64,000 nt of DNA from the NCBI RefSeq assembly GCF_036231355.1, contig NZ_CP109496.1, positions 5,642,001 through 5,706,000 on the forward strand. Reading direction: 5' to 3'. Origin of the DNA: Streptomyces sp. NBC_01431 (GTDB lineage Bacteria; Actinomycetota; Actinomycetes; Streptomycetales; Streptomycetaceae). Position 1 is the first letter of the stretch, and the number at the start of each line of letters is the position of its first letter. Positions 25,943-34,868 of this stretch are shown one piece after another. A model generated the notes under the pieces. The model worked only from the letters and a program-made list of their open reading frames with translations. It was not told the DNA's origin and searched no databases. The position numbers and the translations under genes are program-made.

Positions 25943-26083
25943 CCTGCCTCCCCATGACGCCCGCGGACAACGCGGGGGCGCCGTCCGGTGCGTCCCGCGC
26001 GATCCCCACCGGGTCCACGGCCGGGTACACGGAGATATGCCGATGCAGATGAGTTACCTCGATTTCACGGACTTGGGGAACTC

Positions 26084-26110
26084 TTGACACGTGTTCCTAC
26101 GTACTATTAC
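26084..26110 (+). promoter_or_regulatory. promoter candidate for the citrate-lyase-like operon
   Basis: TTGACA (26084-26089), a consensus -35, is followed 15 bases later by TATTAC (26105-26110). It lies 46 bases before the ATG at 26156. Other TAnnnT choices exist nearby, so the -10 is less sure than the -35. Confidence 0.5.
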
Positions 26111-26155
26111 CGGCCACTCAAAGTCTCGGTCGTCCTGGCAGTACGGGGGATATGT

Positions 26156-27319
26156 ATGCGGCATTTCGGGCACGTCCCGCCGGCTGCACGGAAGAACCTC
26201 TTCCATCGCGAGCCCTGCGAATTCACCGCGGGCTCTTCCGCACGCGTGCTGTCGGCGGCCCTCGGCGCCACGCTGTACAGCCCGGCGACCCGGCTCACCC
26301 TGGCCGACGACGTGCTGAAGCAGGCCCGTCGCGGCGTGGTGTCCATGGTGCTGTGCCTGGAGGACTCCATCGACGACGCCGAAGTGGCGGCCGCCGAGGC
26401 CAATCTGGTCGAGCAGTTCGCCGACCTCGACGCCCGCGGTGAGGAAGTCCCGCTGCTCTTCGTGCGGGTCCGCGAGCCGGTCCAGATACCGGACCTGGTG
26501 CAGCGCCTCGGTTCCTCCGGACGGCTGCTCTGCGGCTTCGTCCTGCCGAAGTTCACCGAGGAACGCGGCATTCCCTTCCTGGAGGCGCTCACCGCCGCCG
26601 AATCGGCGAGCGGCCGCCGGCTCTTCGCCATGCCCGTCCTGGAATCGCCCCAGCTGGTCCATCTGGAGACCCGGGCCGACACATTGGCCGGAATCGCGCG
26701 CACCGTGGAGAAGTACCGTGAGCGGATCCTCGCCCTCCGCCTCGGTGTCACCGACTTCTGCTCCACCTACGGGCTGCGCCGCTCGCCGGACATGACGGCG
26801 TACGACGTCCAGATCGTCGCCGGCGTGATCGGGGACGTGGTGAACGTGCTGGGGCGGGCCGACGGCAGCGGCTTCACCATCACCGGCCCCGTGTGGGAGT
26901 ACTTCCGCCTCCAGGAGCGGATGTTCAAGCCGCAGCTGCGCCGCAGCCCCTTCCTGGAGGGGCGCGCCGAGGAACTGCGCACCGCGCTGATCGAGCACGA
27001 CCTGGACGGACTGCTGCGCGAGATCGAGCTCGACCGGGCCAACGGCCTGCTCGGCAAGACCTGCATCCACCCCTCGCACGTGGTGCCCGTGCACGCTTTG
27101 TCGGTGGTCAGCCACGAGGAGTTCAGCGATGCCCAGGACATCCTGCGGCCCGAGCGGGGCGGCGGCGGGGTGCTGCGCTCCGCGTACACGAACAAGATGA
27201 ACGAGGTGAAACCGCACCGGGCCTGGGCCGAGCGCACCCTGCTGCGGGCGGAGGTCTTCGGCGTCGCCGCCCAGGACGTCGGCTTCGTAGACCTGCTGAC
27301 GGCCGGCCTGGCCGGCTGA
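26156..27319 (+). CDS. HpcH/HpaI-citrate lyase-like TIM-barrel C-C lyase of the ter locus
   Basis: 387 residues, longer than CitE (about 290). Recognisable elements are GVVSMVLCLEDSIDD (metal-binding Glu-Asp), RLFAMPVLESPQLVHLET (second acidic ligand), LRLGVTDFCSTYGLRR and the late GLLGKTCIHPSHV. This matches the C-C bond lyase family associated with ter operons. It should cleave or form a C-C bond next to a carboxylate or phosphorylated substrate. First of three plus-strand genes with the phosphoribosyltransferase fusion (25 bases later) and the HAD protein. Start ATG 26156. Confidence 0.85.
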   Translation: MRHFGHVPPAARKNLFHREPCEFTAGSSARVLSAALGATLYSPATRLTLADDVLKQARRGVVSMVLCLEDSIDDAEVAAAEANLVEQFADLDARGEEVPLLFVRVREPVQIPDLVQRLGSSGRLLCGFVLPKFTEERGIPFLEALTAAESASGRRLFAMPVLESPQLVHLETRADTLAGIARTVEKYRERILALRLGVTDFCSTYGLRRSPDMTAYDVQIVAGVIGDVVNVLGRADGSGFTITGPVWEYFRLQERMFKPQLRRSPFLEGRAEELRTALIEHDLDGLLREIELDRANGLLGKTCIHPSHVVPVHALSVVSHEEFSDAQDILRPERGGGGVLRSAYTNKMNEVKPHRAWAERTLLRAEVFGVAAQDVGFVDLLTAGLAG

Positions 27320-27344
27320 CGAACGAACAGAGGGACACAGCAAC

Positions 27345-29870
27345 GTGGTTGAGTGGTCGGGAACGTGGGTCGCCGGGCGGCTGGGAGTCGAACTCGTCGG
27401 AGACGAGCGGCTGAGCGCCCTGCTCGGGCTGGCCCTGCGCCGCAACCCGAAGCGCGCGCACCTGCTGGTCTCCAACGTGCTGGGCAAGCACGTGCCGCAG
27501 CGCCCCTCCGTGGTGTGGCTCGCGGGATACGAACTGGGCGTGCGCGTAAGGGAGTTGCTCGGGGATGAGGCGGCGGGGCGGGCGGTGGTGCTCGGCTACG
27601 CGGAGACCGCGACGGGCCTCGGCCACTCGGTCGCCGACGGCCTGGCCCTCGCGCCCTGCCTGCACTCCACCCGCCGCCCGGTCGCGACAGTGGCGACGGC
27701 GGGCGGCTTCGAGGAGGCCCACTCCCACGCCACCTCGCACCTGCTGCTGCCCCAGGATCCCCAACTCCTCGCAGGCGATGGCCCGTTGGTCCTGGTCGAC
27801 GACGAGTTCTCGACCGGCAACACGGTCCTCAACACCATTGGCGACCTCCACGCCCGCCATCCGCGCGACCACTACGTGATCGTCGCCCTTGTCGACATGC
27901 GCGCGCCCGAGGACCGCGACCGCCTCACCGCCTTCGCCGCGGAGATCGGCGCCCGGGTCGACCTGGTGGCCTCGGCGTCCGGCACGGTGCGGCTGCCGGA
28001 GGGCGTGTTGGAGAAGGGGCGGGCGCTGGTCGCCGAACACGAGGCGGCGGTGAACCCGGGACGCCCGCGTCCGGAGAGCGGTGCTCACCAGCCGCCCCGC
28101 ACCCGCCGGGTCGACCTGCGCTGGCCCGAGGGGCTTCCCGACGGTGGGCGACACGGATTCACCCCGGCCCACCGCGACCGGCTGGAGGCCGCCCTGCCGG
28201 GCATGGCCGACCGCCTGGCGGCGGCGTTGGGAATCGCGGGCCCCGCGGGCCCCGCGAGCGCGCCGAGCACACCGGCCCCCGGGGCCCCGGACGCCCCCGG
28301 AGCGCCGGAAGAGCCCGCTCCTCGGACCCCGCCCCGCATCCTCGTCCTCGGCTTCGAGGAGCTGATGTACGCGCCGCTCAGGCTCGCCGTCGCCCTCGAA
28401 GAGCTCGGCGGGGGCGAGGTGCGCTACTCGACCACCACGCGCTCGCCCGTGCTCGCCGTGGACGACCCCGGGTACGCCATCCGCACCCGCCTCGTCTTCC
28501 CCGCGCACGACGACCCGGCCGACGGCCCCGGCGAGCGGTACGCGTACAACGTGGCGGGAAACGGCTTCGACGCGGTGGCCGTCGTCGTGGACTCCGTCGC
28601 CGACACCCCCCAACTGCACGCCAGCGACGGCCTGTTGGCCCAGCTGGGCGCCCACATACCGCACGTCGTGCTCGCCGTCCTGCCCTCGTACGTACCCGAA
28701 GGTGCCCCCATGCCCGAGCCGCTGCCGCAACCCCTCAGGGGGCCCGCCTTCTCCTCCTACGCGCCCGACGAGGTGGGCTGGCTCCTCAAGGACCTCTCCG
28801 GGGTGGAGCTCGAAGCCCCGACGGAGGAGCGCGAGGAGGCCATCCAGAGCGGCGGCGCGCACTACGCGGAGTCGCTGCCCGTCGAGTACCAGCCGAGCCC
28901 CGGGTACCAGGAGCTGTTCCGGAGCGCGCTCGACGCCTCGGCCGGACGGATCGCGCGGGCCGTCGGAGTGGTCACCGAGACCGTCCTCGCCGAGAGGTCG
29001 CCCCGCCCGGTGCTCGTCTCGCTCGCCCGCGCCGGAACCCCCGTCGGTGTCCTGATGCGTCGCTGGGCCGAGCACCGGCACGGCCTCGACCTGCCGCACT
29101 ACGCGGTCTCCATCGTGCGCGGCCGGGGCATCGACCCCAACGCGCTGCGCTGGCTCGCCGCCCACCACGACCCCGCCGACGTCGTGTTCGTCGACGGCTG
29201 GACGGGCAAGGGTGCCATCACCCGCGAACTGGCCGCCGCGATAAGGGAGTTCCCCGAGTTCGCGGGCTTCGACCCGGAGATCGCGGTGCTCGCCGACCCC
29301 GGCTCCTGTGTGCGTACGTACGGCACCCGCGAGGACTTCCTGATCCCCTCGGCCTGCCTCAACTCCACGGTGTCCGGGCTGGTTTCGCGCACCGTGCTGC
29401 GCCAGGACCTCATCGGACCCGGCGACTTCCACGGCGCCAAGTTCTACCGCGATCTGGCCGACGCCGATGTCTCGGCCGACTTCCTCGATGCCGTCGCCGC
29501 CCACTTCGACGAGGTCGCCGACGACGTGGACCACCAGGCCAAGGCCCTGCGGGACACCGACCGCTCGCCGACCTGGGAGGGCTGGGCCGCCGTCGAGCGC
29601 ATCAGCGAGGAGTACGGCATCCACGACATCAACCTGGTCAAGCCGGGTGTCGGCGAGACCACCCGGGTGCTGCTGCGCCGGGTCCCCTGGAAGATCCTCG
29701 CCGCACGCGGCGCAGGGGCCGACCTCGATCACGTCAGGCTGCTCGCCGAGCAGCGCGGCGTACCGGTCGAGGAGGTGGACGGGCTGCCGTACAGCTGTGT
29801 CGGCCTGATCCACCCCCGGTTCACCCGCGGCGCGACCGGCGCCGACGGCAGGGCGGTGGCGGCCCGATGA
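27345..29870 (+). CDS. multidomain phosphoribosyltransferase-TRSP / StiP-like fusion protein of the ter locus
   Basis: 841 residues. Residues 1-230: PRTase_2-type domain, with PRPP loop LVLVDDEFSTGNTVLNTI at about 147-165. A Pro/Ala linker (about 285-330) leads to a TRSP domain named for the motif seen here as STTTRSPVLAVDD near 363. The C-terminal part (about 495-830) resembles the StiP family, with PVLVSLARAGTPVGVLMRR and a second PRPP-loop-like VVFVDGWTGKGAIT near 615, plus Cys in SACLNSTVSG. These parts are often separate genes in other ter loci. Likely makes a ribosylated metabolite; substrate unknown. The GTG start is 25 bases after the lyase gene. Confidence 0.82.
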   Translation: MVEWSGTWVAGRLGVELVGDERLSALLGLALRRNPKRAHLLVSNVLGKHVPQRPSVVWLAGYELGVRVRELLGDEAAGRAVVLGYAETATGLGHSVADGLALAPCLHSTRRPVATVATAGGFEEAHSHATSHLLLPQDPQLLAGDGPLVLVDDEFSTGNTVLNTIGDLHARHPRDHYVIVALVDMRAPEDRDRLTAFAAEIGARVDLVASASGTVRLPEGVLEKGRALVAEHEAAVNPGRPRPESGAHQPPRTRRVDLRWPEGLPDGGRHGFTPAHRDRLEAALPGMADRLAAALGIAGPAGPASAPSTPAPGAPDAPGAPEEPAPRTPPRILVLGFEELMYAPLRLAVALEELGGGEVRYSTTTRSPVLAVDDPGYAIRTRLVFPAHDDPADGPGERYAYNVAGNGFDAVAVVVDSVADTPQLHASDGLLAQLGAHIPHVVLAVLPSYVPEGAPMPEPLPQPLRGPAFSSYAPDEVGWLLKDLSGVELEAPTEEREEAIQSGGAHYAESLPVEYQPSPGYQELFRSALDASAGRIARAVGVVTETVLAERSPRPVLVSLARAGTPVGVLMRRWAEHRHGLDLPHYAVSIVRGRGIDPNALRWLAAHHDPADVVFVDGWTGKGAITRELAAAIREFPEFAGFDPEIAVLADPGSCVRTYGTREDFLIPSACLNSTVSGLVSRTVLRQDLIGPGDFHGAKFYRDLADADVSADFLDAVAAHFDEVADDVDHQAKALRDTDRSPTWEGWAAVERISEEYGIHDINLVKPGVGETTRVLLRRVPWKILAARGAGADLDHVRLLAEQRGVPVEEVDGLPYSCVGLIHPRFTRGATGADGRAVAAR

Positions 29871-30718
29871 GTACGCCCGTCACGCTGGTCGCGAGCGACC
29901 TCGACCGCACCCTGATCTACTCGGCCGCGGCGCTCGGCCTCACCATGCCCGACCCGGTCGCGCCCCGGCTGCTCTGCGTCGAGGTCCACGAGCACAAACC
30001 CCTCTCGTACGTCACCGAACGCGCCGCGAAACTGCTCGCCGAACTGAAGGCGGCCGCCGTCTTCGTACCGACCACCACCCGCACGCGCAAGCAGTACCAG
30101 CGCATCCAACTCCCGGGGCCGCCCTCGCGGTTCGCGATCTGCGCCAACGGCGGACACCTGCTCGTGGACGGCGTGTCCGACCCCGACTGGGCGCGTTCGG
30201 TGGCGGGCCGCATCGCCGCCGAGTGCGTGCCGCTCGACGAGGTGCGAGCCCACCTGAAGGCCGTCGCCGACCCGACGTGGCTGCGCAAGGAACGCGTCGC
30301 CGAGGACCTCTTCGCCTACCTCGTCGTGGAGCGGGAACTGCTGCCGTCCGGCTGGGCCAAGGAGCTCGCCGCGTGGGCGGAGCCGCGCGGCTGGACGGTC
30401 TCGCTCCAGGGCCGCAAGATCTACGCGGTGCCCAAGCCGCTCACCAAGAGCGCCGCGGTCCGGGAGGTCGCCCGCCGCACCGGCGCCCAACTCACCCTGG
30501 CCGCAGGCGACTCGCTGCTCGACGCCGACCTCCTGCTCGCCGCCGACGAGGGCTGGCGGCCGGGCCACGGCGAACTCGCCGAGGCCGGCTGGCAGGCACC
30601 CGGCACCGAGGCGCTCGCGGCACGCGGGGTGCTGGCCGGCGAGGAGATACTGCGCCGCTTCCTGGCCCGCGCCGTGCGCCGAGAGCCCGACGAAATCCTT
30701 TCGGGACGCGAGAGCTGA
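29867..30718 (+). CDS. HAD superfamily phosphatase of the ter biosynthetic module
   Basis: 283 residues. Motif I is SDLDRTLIYS, so the nucleophile and acid/base are the two Asp of DLD; motif II is VPTTTRT; the Lys is in VPKPLTKSAAV and motif IV is LAAGDSLLDADLLLAAD. The insert between motifs suggests a Cof-like (C2) cap acting on a small phosphorylated molecule, perhaps a sugar phosphate or nucleotide. Its ATG overlaps the stop of the fusion gene (ATGA), so translation is coupled. Confidence 0.88.
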   Translation: MSTPVTLVASDLDRTLIYSAAALGLTMPDPVAPRLLCVEVHEHKPLSYVTERAAKLLAELKAAAVFVPTTTRTRKQYQRIQLPGPPSRFAICANGGHLLVDGVSDPDWARSVAGRIAAECVPLDEVRAHLKAVADPTWLRKERVAEDLFAYLVVERELLPSGWAKELAAWAEPRGWTVSLQGRKIYAVPKPLTKSAAVREVARRTGAQLTLAAGDSLLDADLLLAADEGWRPGHGELAEAGWQAPGTEALAARGVLAGEEILRRFLARAVRREPDEILSGRES

Positions 30719-30733
30719 GGCTACGGTCGCCGC

Positions 30734-31393
30734 ATGAGCAAAGGAAACACCACCAAGATCACTGATGAGTTGTACGCCTACATGCTGGCCCACAACCCTC
30801 CTCTGGACGCGGTCCAGCAGGAGCTCGTGGAGACGACCTATGCCCAGCTGCCCGATTACGCGGGCATGCAGTCGGCCGAGGAACAGGCGCCGCTGCTCGC
30901 CTTCCTCGTACGGCTCGTGGGCGCCCGGCACATCGTCGAGGTGGGGACGTTCACCGGCTTCTCGGCCCTCGCGATGGCGCAGGCGCTGCCCGCCGACGGC
31001 AAACTGATCGCCTGCGACGTGTCGCAGGAGTGGGCGGCGTACGGCCGCGAGGCCTGGGCGAAGGCCGGGGTCGCCGAGCGCATCGAACTGCGGATCGCGC
31101 CCGCGCTCGACACGCTGGCGGCGATGCCGCGGGAGCCGCACATCGACTTCGCCTACCTCGACGCGGACAAGGTCAACTACATCGCGTACTGGGAGGAGTT
31201 GGTGCCCCGGATGCGGCCGGGCGGGCTGATCGCCACGGACAACGTGCTCTTCCACGGGCGGGTTCTCGACCCGGAGGCGGAGGGTGCGCCCGCCGCGATC
31301 CGCGCGTTCAACGACCACGTGGCGAAGGACGCGCGGATGGACAGCGTCATGCTGACCGTCGCGGACGGACTGACCCTGTCCCGCAAGCGGTAG
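30734..31393 (+). CDS. SAM-dependent O-methyltransferase (class I, CCoAOMT-like)
   Basis: 219 residues with the catechol/caffeoyl-CoA O-methyltransferase layout: glycine-rich SAM motif HIVEVGTFTGFSALAMAQAL, acidic CDVSQEW, the metal-binding DFAYLDADKVNY, and the conserved GGLIATDNVLFHGRV. It methylates hydroxyls on a small aromatic substrate in a Mg2+-dependent way, judging from family. TACGGT (30722-30727) lies six bases before ATG 30734 and no ribosome site is present, so it probably has its own leaderless promoter despite lying 15 bases after the HAD gene. Confidence 0.9.
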   Translation: MSKGNTTKITDELYAYMLAHNPPLDAVQQELVETTYAQLPDYAGMQSAEEQAPLLAFLVRLVGARHIVEVGTFTGFSALAMAQALPADGKLIACDVSQEWAAYGREAWAKAGVAERIELRIAPALDTLAAMPREPHIDFAYLDADKVNYIAYWEELVPRMRPGGLIATDNVLFHGRVLDPEAEGAPAAIRAFNDHVAKDARMDSVMLTVADGLTLSRKR

Positions 31394-31480
31394 CGCTCCG
31401 CGGGGGTGCGGGTGTCGGCGGCTCGGCTCCGCGTATGTGCGGGGTCTGCGGGGCCGGGCCGCGGGGGTCGGGTCGCGTAT

Positions 31481-31534
31481 GTGCGGGCTGCGGGCCGTGG
31501 GTGGCTGGTCGCGCAGTTCCCCGCGCCCCTTTGG
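31481..31534 (-). repeat. Streptomyces dispersed repeat, inverted copy
   Basis: TGGTCGCGCAGTTCCCCGCG then CCCCTTTGG is the reverse complement of the element at 17226-17273. It fills the gap between the methyltransferase and the FmdB gene; its distal end reaches to within ten bases of the FmdB stop. Confidence 0.85.
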
Positions 31535-31544
31535 GTCTCGCGGG

Positions 31545-31757
31545 TCAGCCGCAGCGGCCGCCGCCGCAGCAACCGCCGCCTGCGGCGGGCGGGGCGGAGG
31601 AGGGCTTTGCGGAACCGCCCACGGCGACGGTGGAGAGTAGCTTCACCGTGTCGTCGTGGCCGACGGGGCAGGTCGCGGGCGCGGCCGACTCGGCCATCGG
31701 GCGGCTGAGCTCGAACGTGTCGCCGCAGGAGCGGCAGCGGTATTCATAGCGAGGCAT
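31545..31757 (-). CDS. FmdB-type zinc ribbon protein
   Basis: 70 residues starting PRYEYRCRSCGDTFELSRPM, the FmdB/CxxC_CXXC_SSSS signature. The CxxC pair is Cys8/Cys11; a single Cys follows in ATCPVGHDD, where His could be the fourth ligand. The tail is Gly/Cys-rich (GGGCCGGGRCG) and may bind metal or be disordered. A putative small regulatory or metal-chaperone protein; function unknown. Confidence 0.88.
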   Translation of the reverse strand: MPRYEYRCRSCGDTFELSRPMAESAAPATCPVGHDDTVKLLSTVAVGGSAKPSSAPPAAGGGCCGGGRCG

Positions 31758-31836
31758 GGCCCAAGGTTAGAGGGTGCCCGGCAGTGGCGGACCGGCCGGG
31801 ACGAGGTCGAGACGTCAGCGGTCCGCCGACCCCCGG

Positions 31837-32349
31837 CTAGAGCTCGTCGGGGGGCTGGTGGCGCGCCCTCCAGTACGGGTTGTCGTGGGGCAGGAAGCCG
31901 GTGACCCGCCCGTACATCCCGAAGACCATCAAAAGCAGCCCGACCACGAAGCTGAACAGCACGTTCTGCATCCCGAAGGCCAGGAAGTTGCGCGGGGTGC
32001 CGATCAGGGCGAGGTTCACGAACCCGCTGATCAGGAAGGCGACGCCGAGCACGATGTTGAGCGACGACGCGAAGTTTCCGCCTCTGACCATCCCGTACAG
32101 GAGCAGCAGACCGACGGCGACGGACAGCACACTCAGCGTGCCGTTGGTGTCGAGCCCGACGACTCTGTCGCCGCCGGTGTCGAAGAAGCCGATCCGGTGG
32201 AGCAGGCCGAGGATGCCGAAAACGAGCAGAAAGAGCCCCATGAGCCCGGCGCCGACGCGGTAGACGCGGCTGAGCCGGTGGTCGACCGGCAGGTGCTCGT
32301 TGAGCGTGACCCGGTGCTGGTTGAGTCGGTGGAGCGCGTGGGTGGCCAT
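31837..32349 (-). CDS. DUF4383 membrane protein
   Basis: 170 residues with four membrane segments, the first being RVGAGLMGLFLLVFGILGLL. It fits the DUF4383 family: LSRVYRVGAGLMGLFLL, FDTGGDRVVGLDTNGTLSVL, SLNIVLGVAFLISGFVNLAL, NVLFSFVVGLLLMVFGMYGR. Unknown function; common in actinobacteria. Start ATG 32347-32349. Stands alone between FmdB and the coiled-coil gene. Confidence 0.85.
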   Translation of the reverse strand: MATHALHRLNQHRVTLNEHLPVDHRLSRVYRVGAGLMGLFLLVFGILGLLHRIGFFDTGGDRVVGLDTNGTLSVLSVAVGLLLLYGMVRGGNFASSLNIVLGVAFLISGFVNLALIGTPRNFLAFGMQNVLFSFVVGLLLMVFGMYGRVTGFLPHDNPYWRARHQPPDEL

Positions 32350-32469
32350 GGTGGGGGCCTCCTCCCGTCAGCACGCATGGCGTACGTACTCCAGGATCCG
32401 CCCAGGTCGGACGGGTAACAAATCAGCCGGAAGCCGACCGGGGAGCCCCTGCGCCCCGCGTCCGCCGAC

Positions 32470-33831
32470 TCAGCCGCTGTGGCCGCGCTCCTCGCGGATC
32501 TGGGCCACCACCCGCGCGACGGCCTGCCGCACCGCCTCGGTCTCGGTCAGGAAGTGCCAGTAGTCCGGGTGGCGGCCCTCCAGCGAGGCGATCGCGCGCT
32601 CCAGCCGGGCCACCGAGTCGTCCAGCGGCCTGGCGTGGCGCGGGTCGGGGGTGTTGCGGCCGGACATCGCCAGACGCTGGGCGTCCCGGATCGCGAACCG
32701 GGTCCGCTGGATCTCCTGCTGCGGGTCCTTCGCCACGTCATTGAGTCTGCGCAGCCGGTCCCCGGCCGCCGAGACCGCCTCGTCCGTGGTGTTGAGCAGC
32801 TCCCGCACCGTGGTGAGGCGCGCGGTGGCATCCGCCCAGTGCTGCTCCTCGCGCGCCTGGGCCGCCTCCTTGAGCTTCTGCTCGGCTTGGCGTACCGAGA
32901 CGACGGCCTGCTCGGGGACGTGCTGGAGGTCCTGCCAGCAGGCGGCCGAGAACCTGCGGCGCAGTTCGCTCAGCACCGGGTCGACGGTGCCGGCCCGGGT
33001 GGTGAGCGCCTCGGCGCGGGTCCGCAGCGAGACGAGCCTGCGGTCGATCTCGGTTGCGCGGGCGGGCAGTTGCTCAGCCTCGGCCCGCACCGCCTCCGCG
33101 TCGCGCAGCACCCGGTCGGCGCGCTGGAGCGTCTCGGGCACGCCGTGCCGGCCCGCGCCCTGGTTGAGCTTGGTCAGCTCGGGGCCGAGCTGGGCGAGCC
33201 GCGCCGCGAGTTCGTCGGCGCGCAGCCCCGAGGCGCGCACCGCGTCCAGCGCGGTACTGGCGCCGAGCAGCGCGTGCCGGGCCCGCTCGACGGCGGGGGC
33301 GAGCCGGGCGAGCTGGGTCTCGGCGGTGTCGAGCAGCGGCCGCAGGTTCTGCTCGAAGCGGTCGAGCTCGCTCTTCACCCGGACGAGTTCGTCCTTGGCG
33401 GCCGTCAGTTCCGCCCGCGCCCGGGAAGCGACGGAGGCGTCGAGGTCGTCGCGGTCGAGGTCATGGGCGTCGACGGCGGTGATGTACTGGTTGCTGGCTT
33501 CGTCGATGCGGCGCCCGAGCGCGTCGAAGTCGTCGACCGCCCGGCGGGCCCCCGGCGAACTGTCCACGGCCGTGATCGTCTCGATCGAGATCCGCAGATC
33601 GCGCTGGGCGGTGTCGAGCTCGTAGAACGCGGCCGCCGCCGCGTCCTTGGCGGCCTGGGCATCGGCGCGCAGGCTCTCGCCCCGCCCGCCGAACCAGCGG
33701 CGCGTACCGCCCCCCGCGAAGGCGCCCGGCAGCACCGCGGCGCCGAGCACCACGGGGATGGCCATCAGCGCCAGCACGTCCCGGACGGTGGCACCCGCTC
33801 TGCTGTACGGCCGCGCGTGTGTCGCCGTCAC
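32470..33831 (-). CDS. membrane-anchored coiled-coil protein of unknown function
   Basis: About 453 residues. One membrane segment near the start (RDVLALMAIPVVLGAAVLPG) is followed by about 380 residues rich in Ala, Arg, Glu and Leu with heptad spacing, predicted as long coiled coils (ADAQAAKDAAAAAFYELDTA, LDTAETQLARLAPAVERARH). It resembles structural envelope or TPM/cell-division-associated proteins of Streptomyces, but no family can be named. I chose GTG 33829-33831 because GAGAGGG precedes it; a longer frame exists to 33876. Confidence 0.7.
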   Translation of the reverse strand: MTATHARPYSRAGATVRDVLALMAIPVVLGAAVLPGAFAGGGTRRWFGGRGESLRADAQAAKDAAAAAFYELDTAQRDLRISIETITAVDSSPGARRAVDDFDALGRRIDEASNQYITAVDAHDLDRDDLDASVASRARAELTAAKDELVRVKSELDRFEQNLRPLLDTAETQLARLAPAVERARHALLGASTALDAVRASGLRADELAARLAQLGPELTKLNQGAGRHGVPETLQRADRVLRDAEAVRAEAEQLPARATEIDRRLVSLRTRAEALTTRAGTVDPVLSELRRRFSAACWQDLQHVPEQAVVSVRQAEQKLKEAAQAREEQHWADATARLTTVRELLNTTDEAVSAAGDRLRRLNDVAKDPQQEIQRTRFAIRDAQRLAMSGRNTPDPRHARPLDDSVARLERAIASLEGRHPDYWHFLTETEAVRQAVARVVAQIREERGHSG

Positions 33832-33937
33832 ATCCCTCTCCCGTGCCGTGTCGCCCTGCCTGGTCCATTCTCCCACCAGCCAAGGACGAACACACGGCCC
33901 GGTCAGTTCACGGTTGCCCGGGGCGAATCAGCTCATG

Positions 33938-34702
33938 TCACTTCGGGTTGCTCCGCACGGTGACCCGGCCGTTGTCGCTGCGCGCGGTCAGCACGTGCGT
34001 ACTGGAATCGGAGCGGTCCACCGCGACACCGACCCGGCCGCTGTCCGCGCGGGCGTCGACCTTGTACGTGCCCTTCGGTACGGACAGGTCGACCCGGCCG
34101 TCGTCGCTCGTGGCCTGCACGCTGTCCGGCACGACCGCGAACGCGAGCTCCACCCGGCCGTTGTCCGAACCGGCCCGCACGGTCTTCGACAAGAGCCCCT
34201 CGCCTTCGATCCGCCCGTCCTGCGCGGTGAGGTCCAGGGGGCCCGAGGAATCCTTGACGCTCACCCGGCCGTTGTCGGAGGTGATCTTCAGCGGGGTGGC
34301 GAAGCCGGCGGCTTCGACCCGGCCGTTGTCGCTGGTGACGGTCACCGCCACACCGCGCGGCACCTTCACCTCGTGCCGGGCACCGCAGTTGCTGATCAAC
34401 CCGCCGCACTTGACGGTGAGGCTCAGCGTGCCGTTCTTGAGGCCCCAGCTCGCGTCCGGCCCGCTACCGAACGCGACCCACCCGTTCACCTGCCGCGCGA
34501 CCTCGACGTCCGGCACGTCGGCGGGCGTCACGACCACGGTCGAATCGTCGGCCTCGATGGTCAGGGTCTTCCCGGCGAAGGGGAAGTTCTTGTGCTCGAC
34601 GGGCGCGTCCGCCGCGTCCGCGCTCCCGCACCCGGTGAGAGCGAACGCGAGCAGCCCCGCCCCACAGGCGGCGAGCAGCGCGGTGCGCCGGTGAAGTGCC
34701 AT
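33938..34702 (-). CDS. DUF4097 family lipoprotein with seven NGRV-type repeats
   Basis: 254 residues. A lipoprotein signal ends in the lipobox ALTGCGS (Cys25). The body carries seven spaced repeats of S/A-D-N/D/S-G-R-V/I (TSDNGRVEAAG, TSDNGRVSVKD, AQDGRIEGE, GSDNGRVELAF, TSDDGRVDLSV, RADSGRVGVAV, RSDNGRVTVRS), about 20-25 residues apart, indicating a right-handed beta-solenoid as in DUF4097/DUF4098 adhesin-like proteins. Displayed outside on the membrane; function unknown. Confidence 0.87.
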   Translation of the reverse strand: MALHRRTALLAACGAGLLAFALTGCGSADAADAPVEHKNFPFAGKTLTIEADDSTVVVTPADVPDVEVARQVNGWVAFGSGPDASWGLKNGTLSLTVKCGGLISNCGARHEVKVPRGVAVTVTSDNGRVEAAGFATPLKITSDNGRVSVKDSSGPLDLTAQDGRIEGEGLLSKTVRAGSDNGRVELAFAVVPDSVQATSDDGRVDLSVPKGTYKVDARADSGRVGVAVDRSDSSTHVLTARSDNGRVTVRSNPK

Positions 34703-34868
34703 GGTGTTGGTCCCCCGATTGGATCGATCCCCGTCCCACCACGGTACGGAGCGCCCACCCCCGCCCGCGCTGACGCCTGCCACCGAATCGGGGGTGGGGC
34801 TACCACCACCCCCCGCCTCCGATGTGCGGGTCCACCCCACGAGCCATGTACGCTGTTCCCTCATCCAC

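Noticed and set aside
27345..29870. Two separate genes with a missed stop/start in the PRTase fusion
   Set aside because: No stop or frameshift lies in the linker; the frame is continuous for 841 codons with normal codon use.
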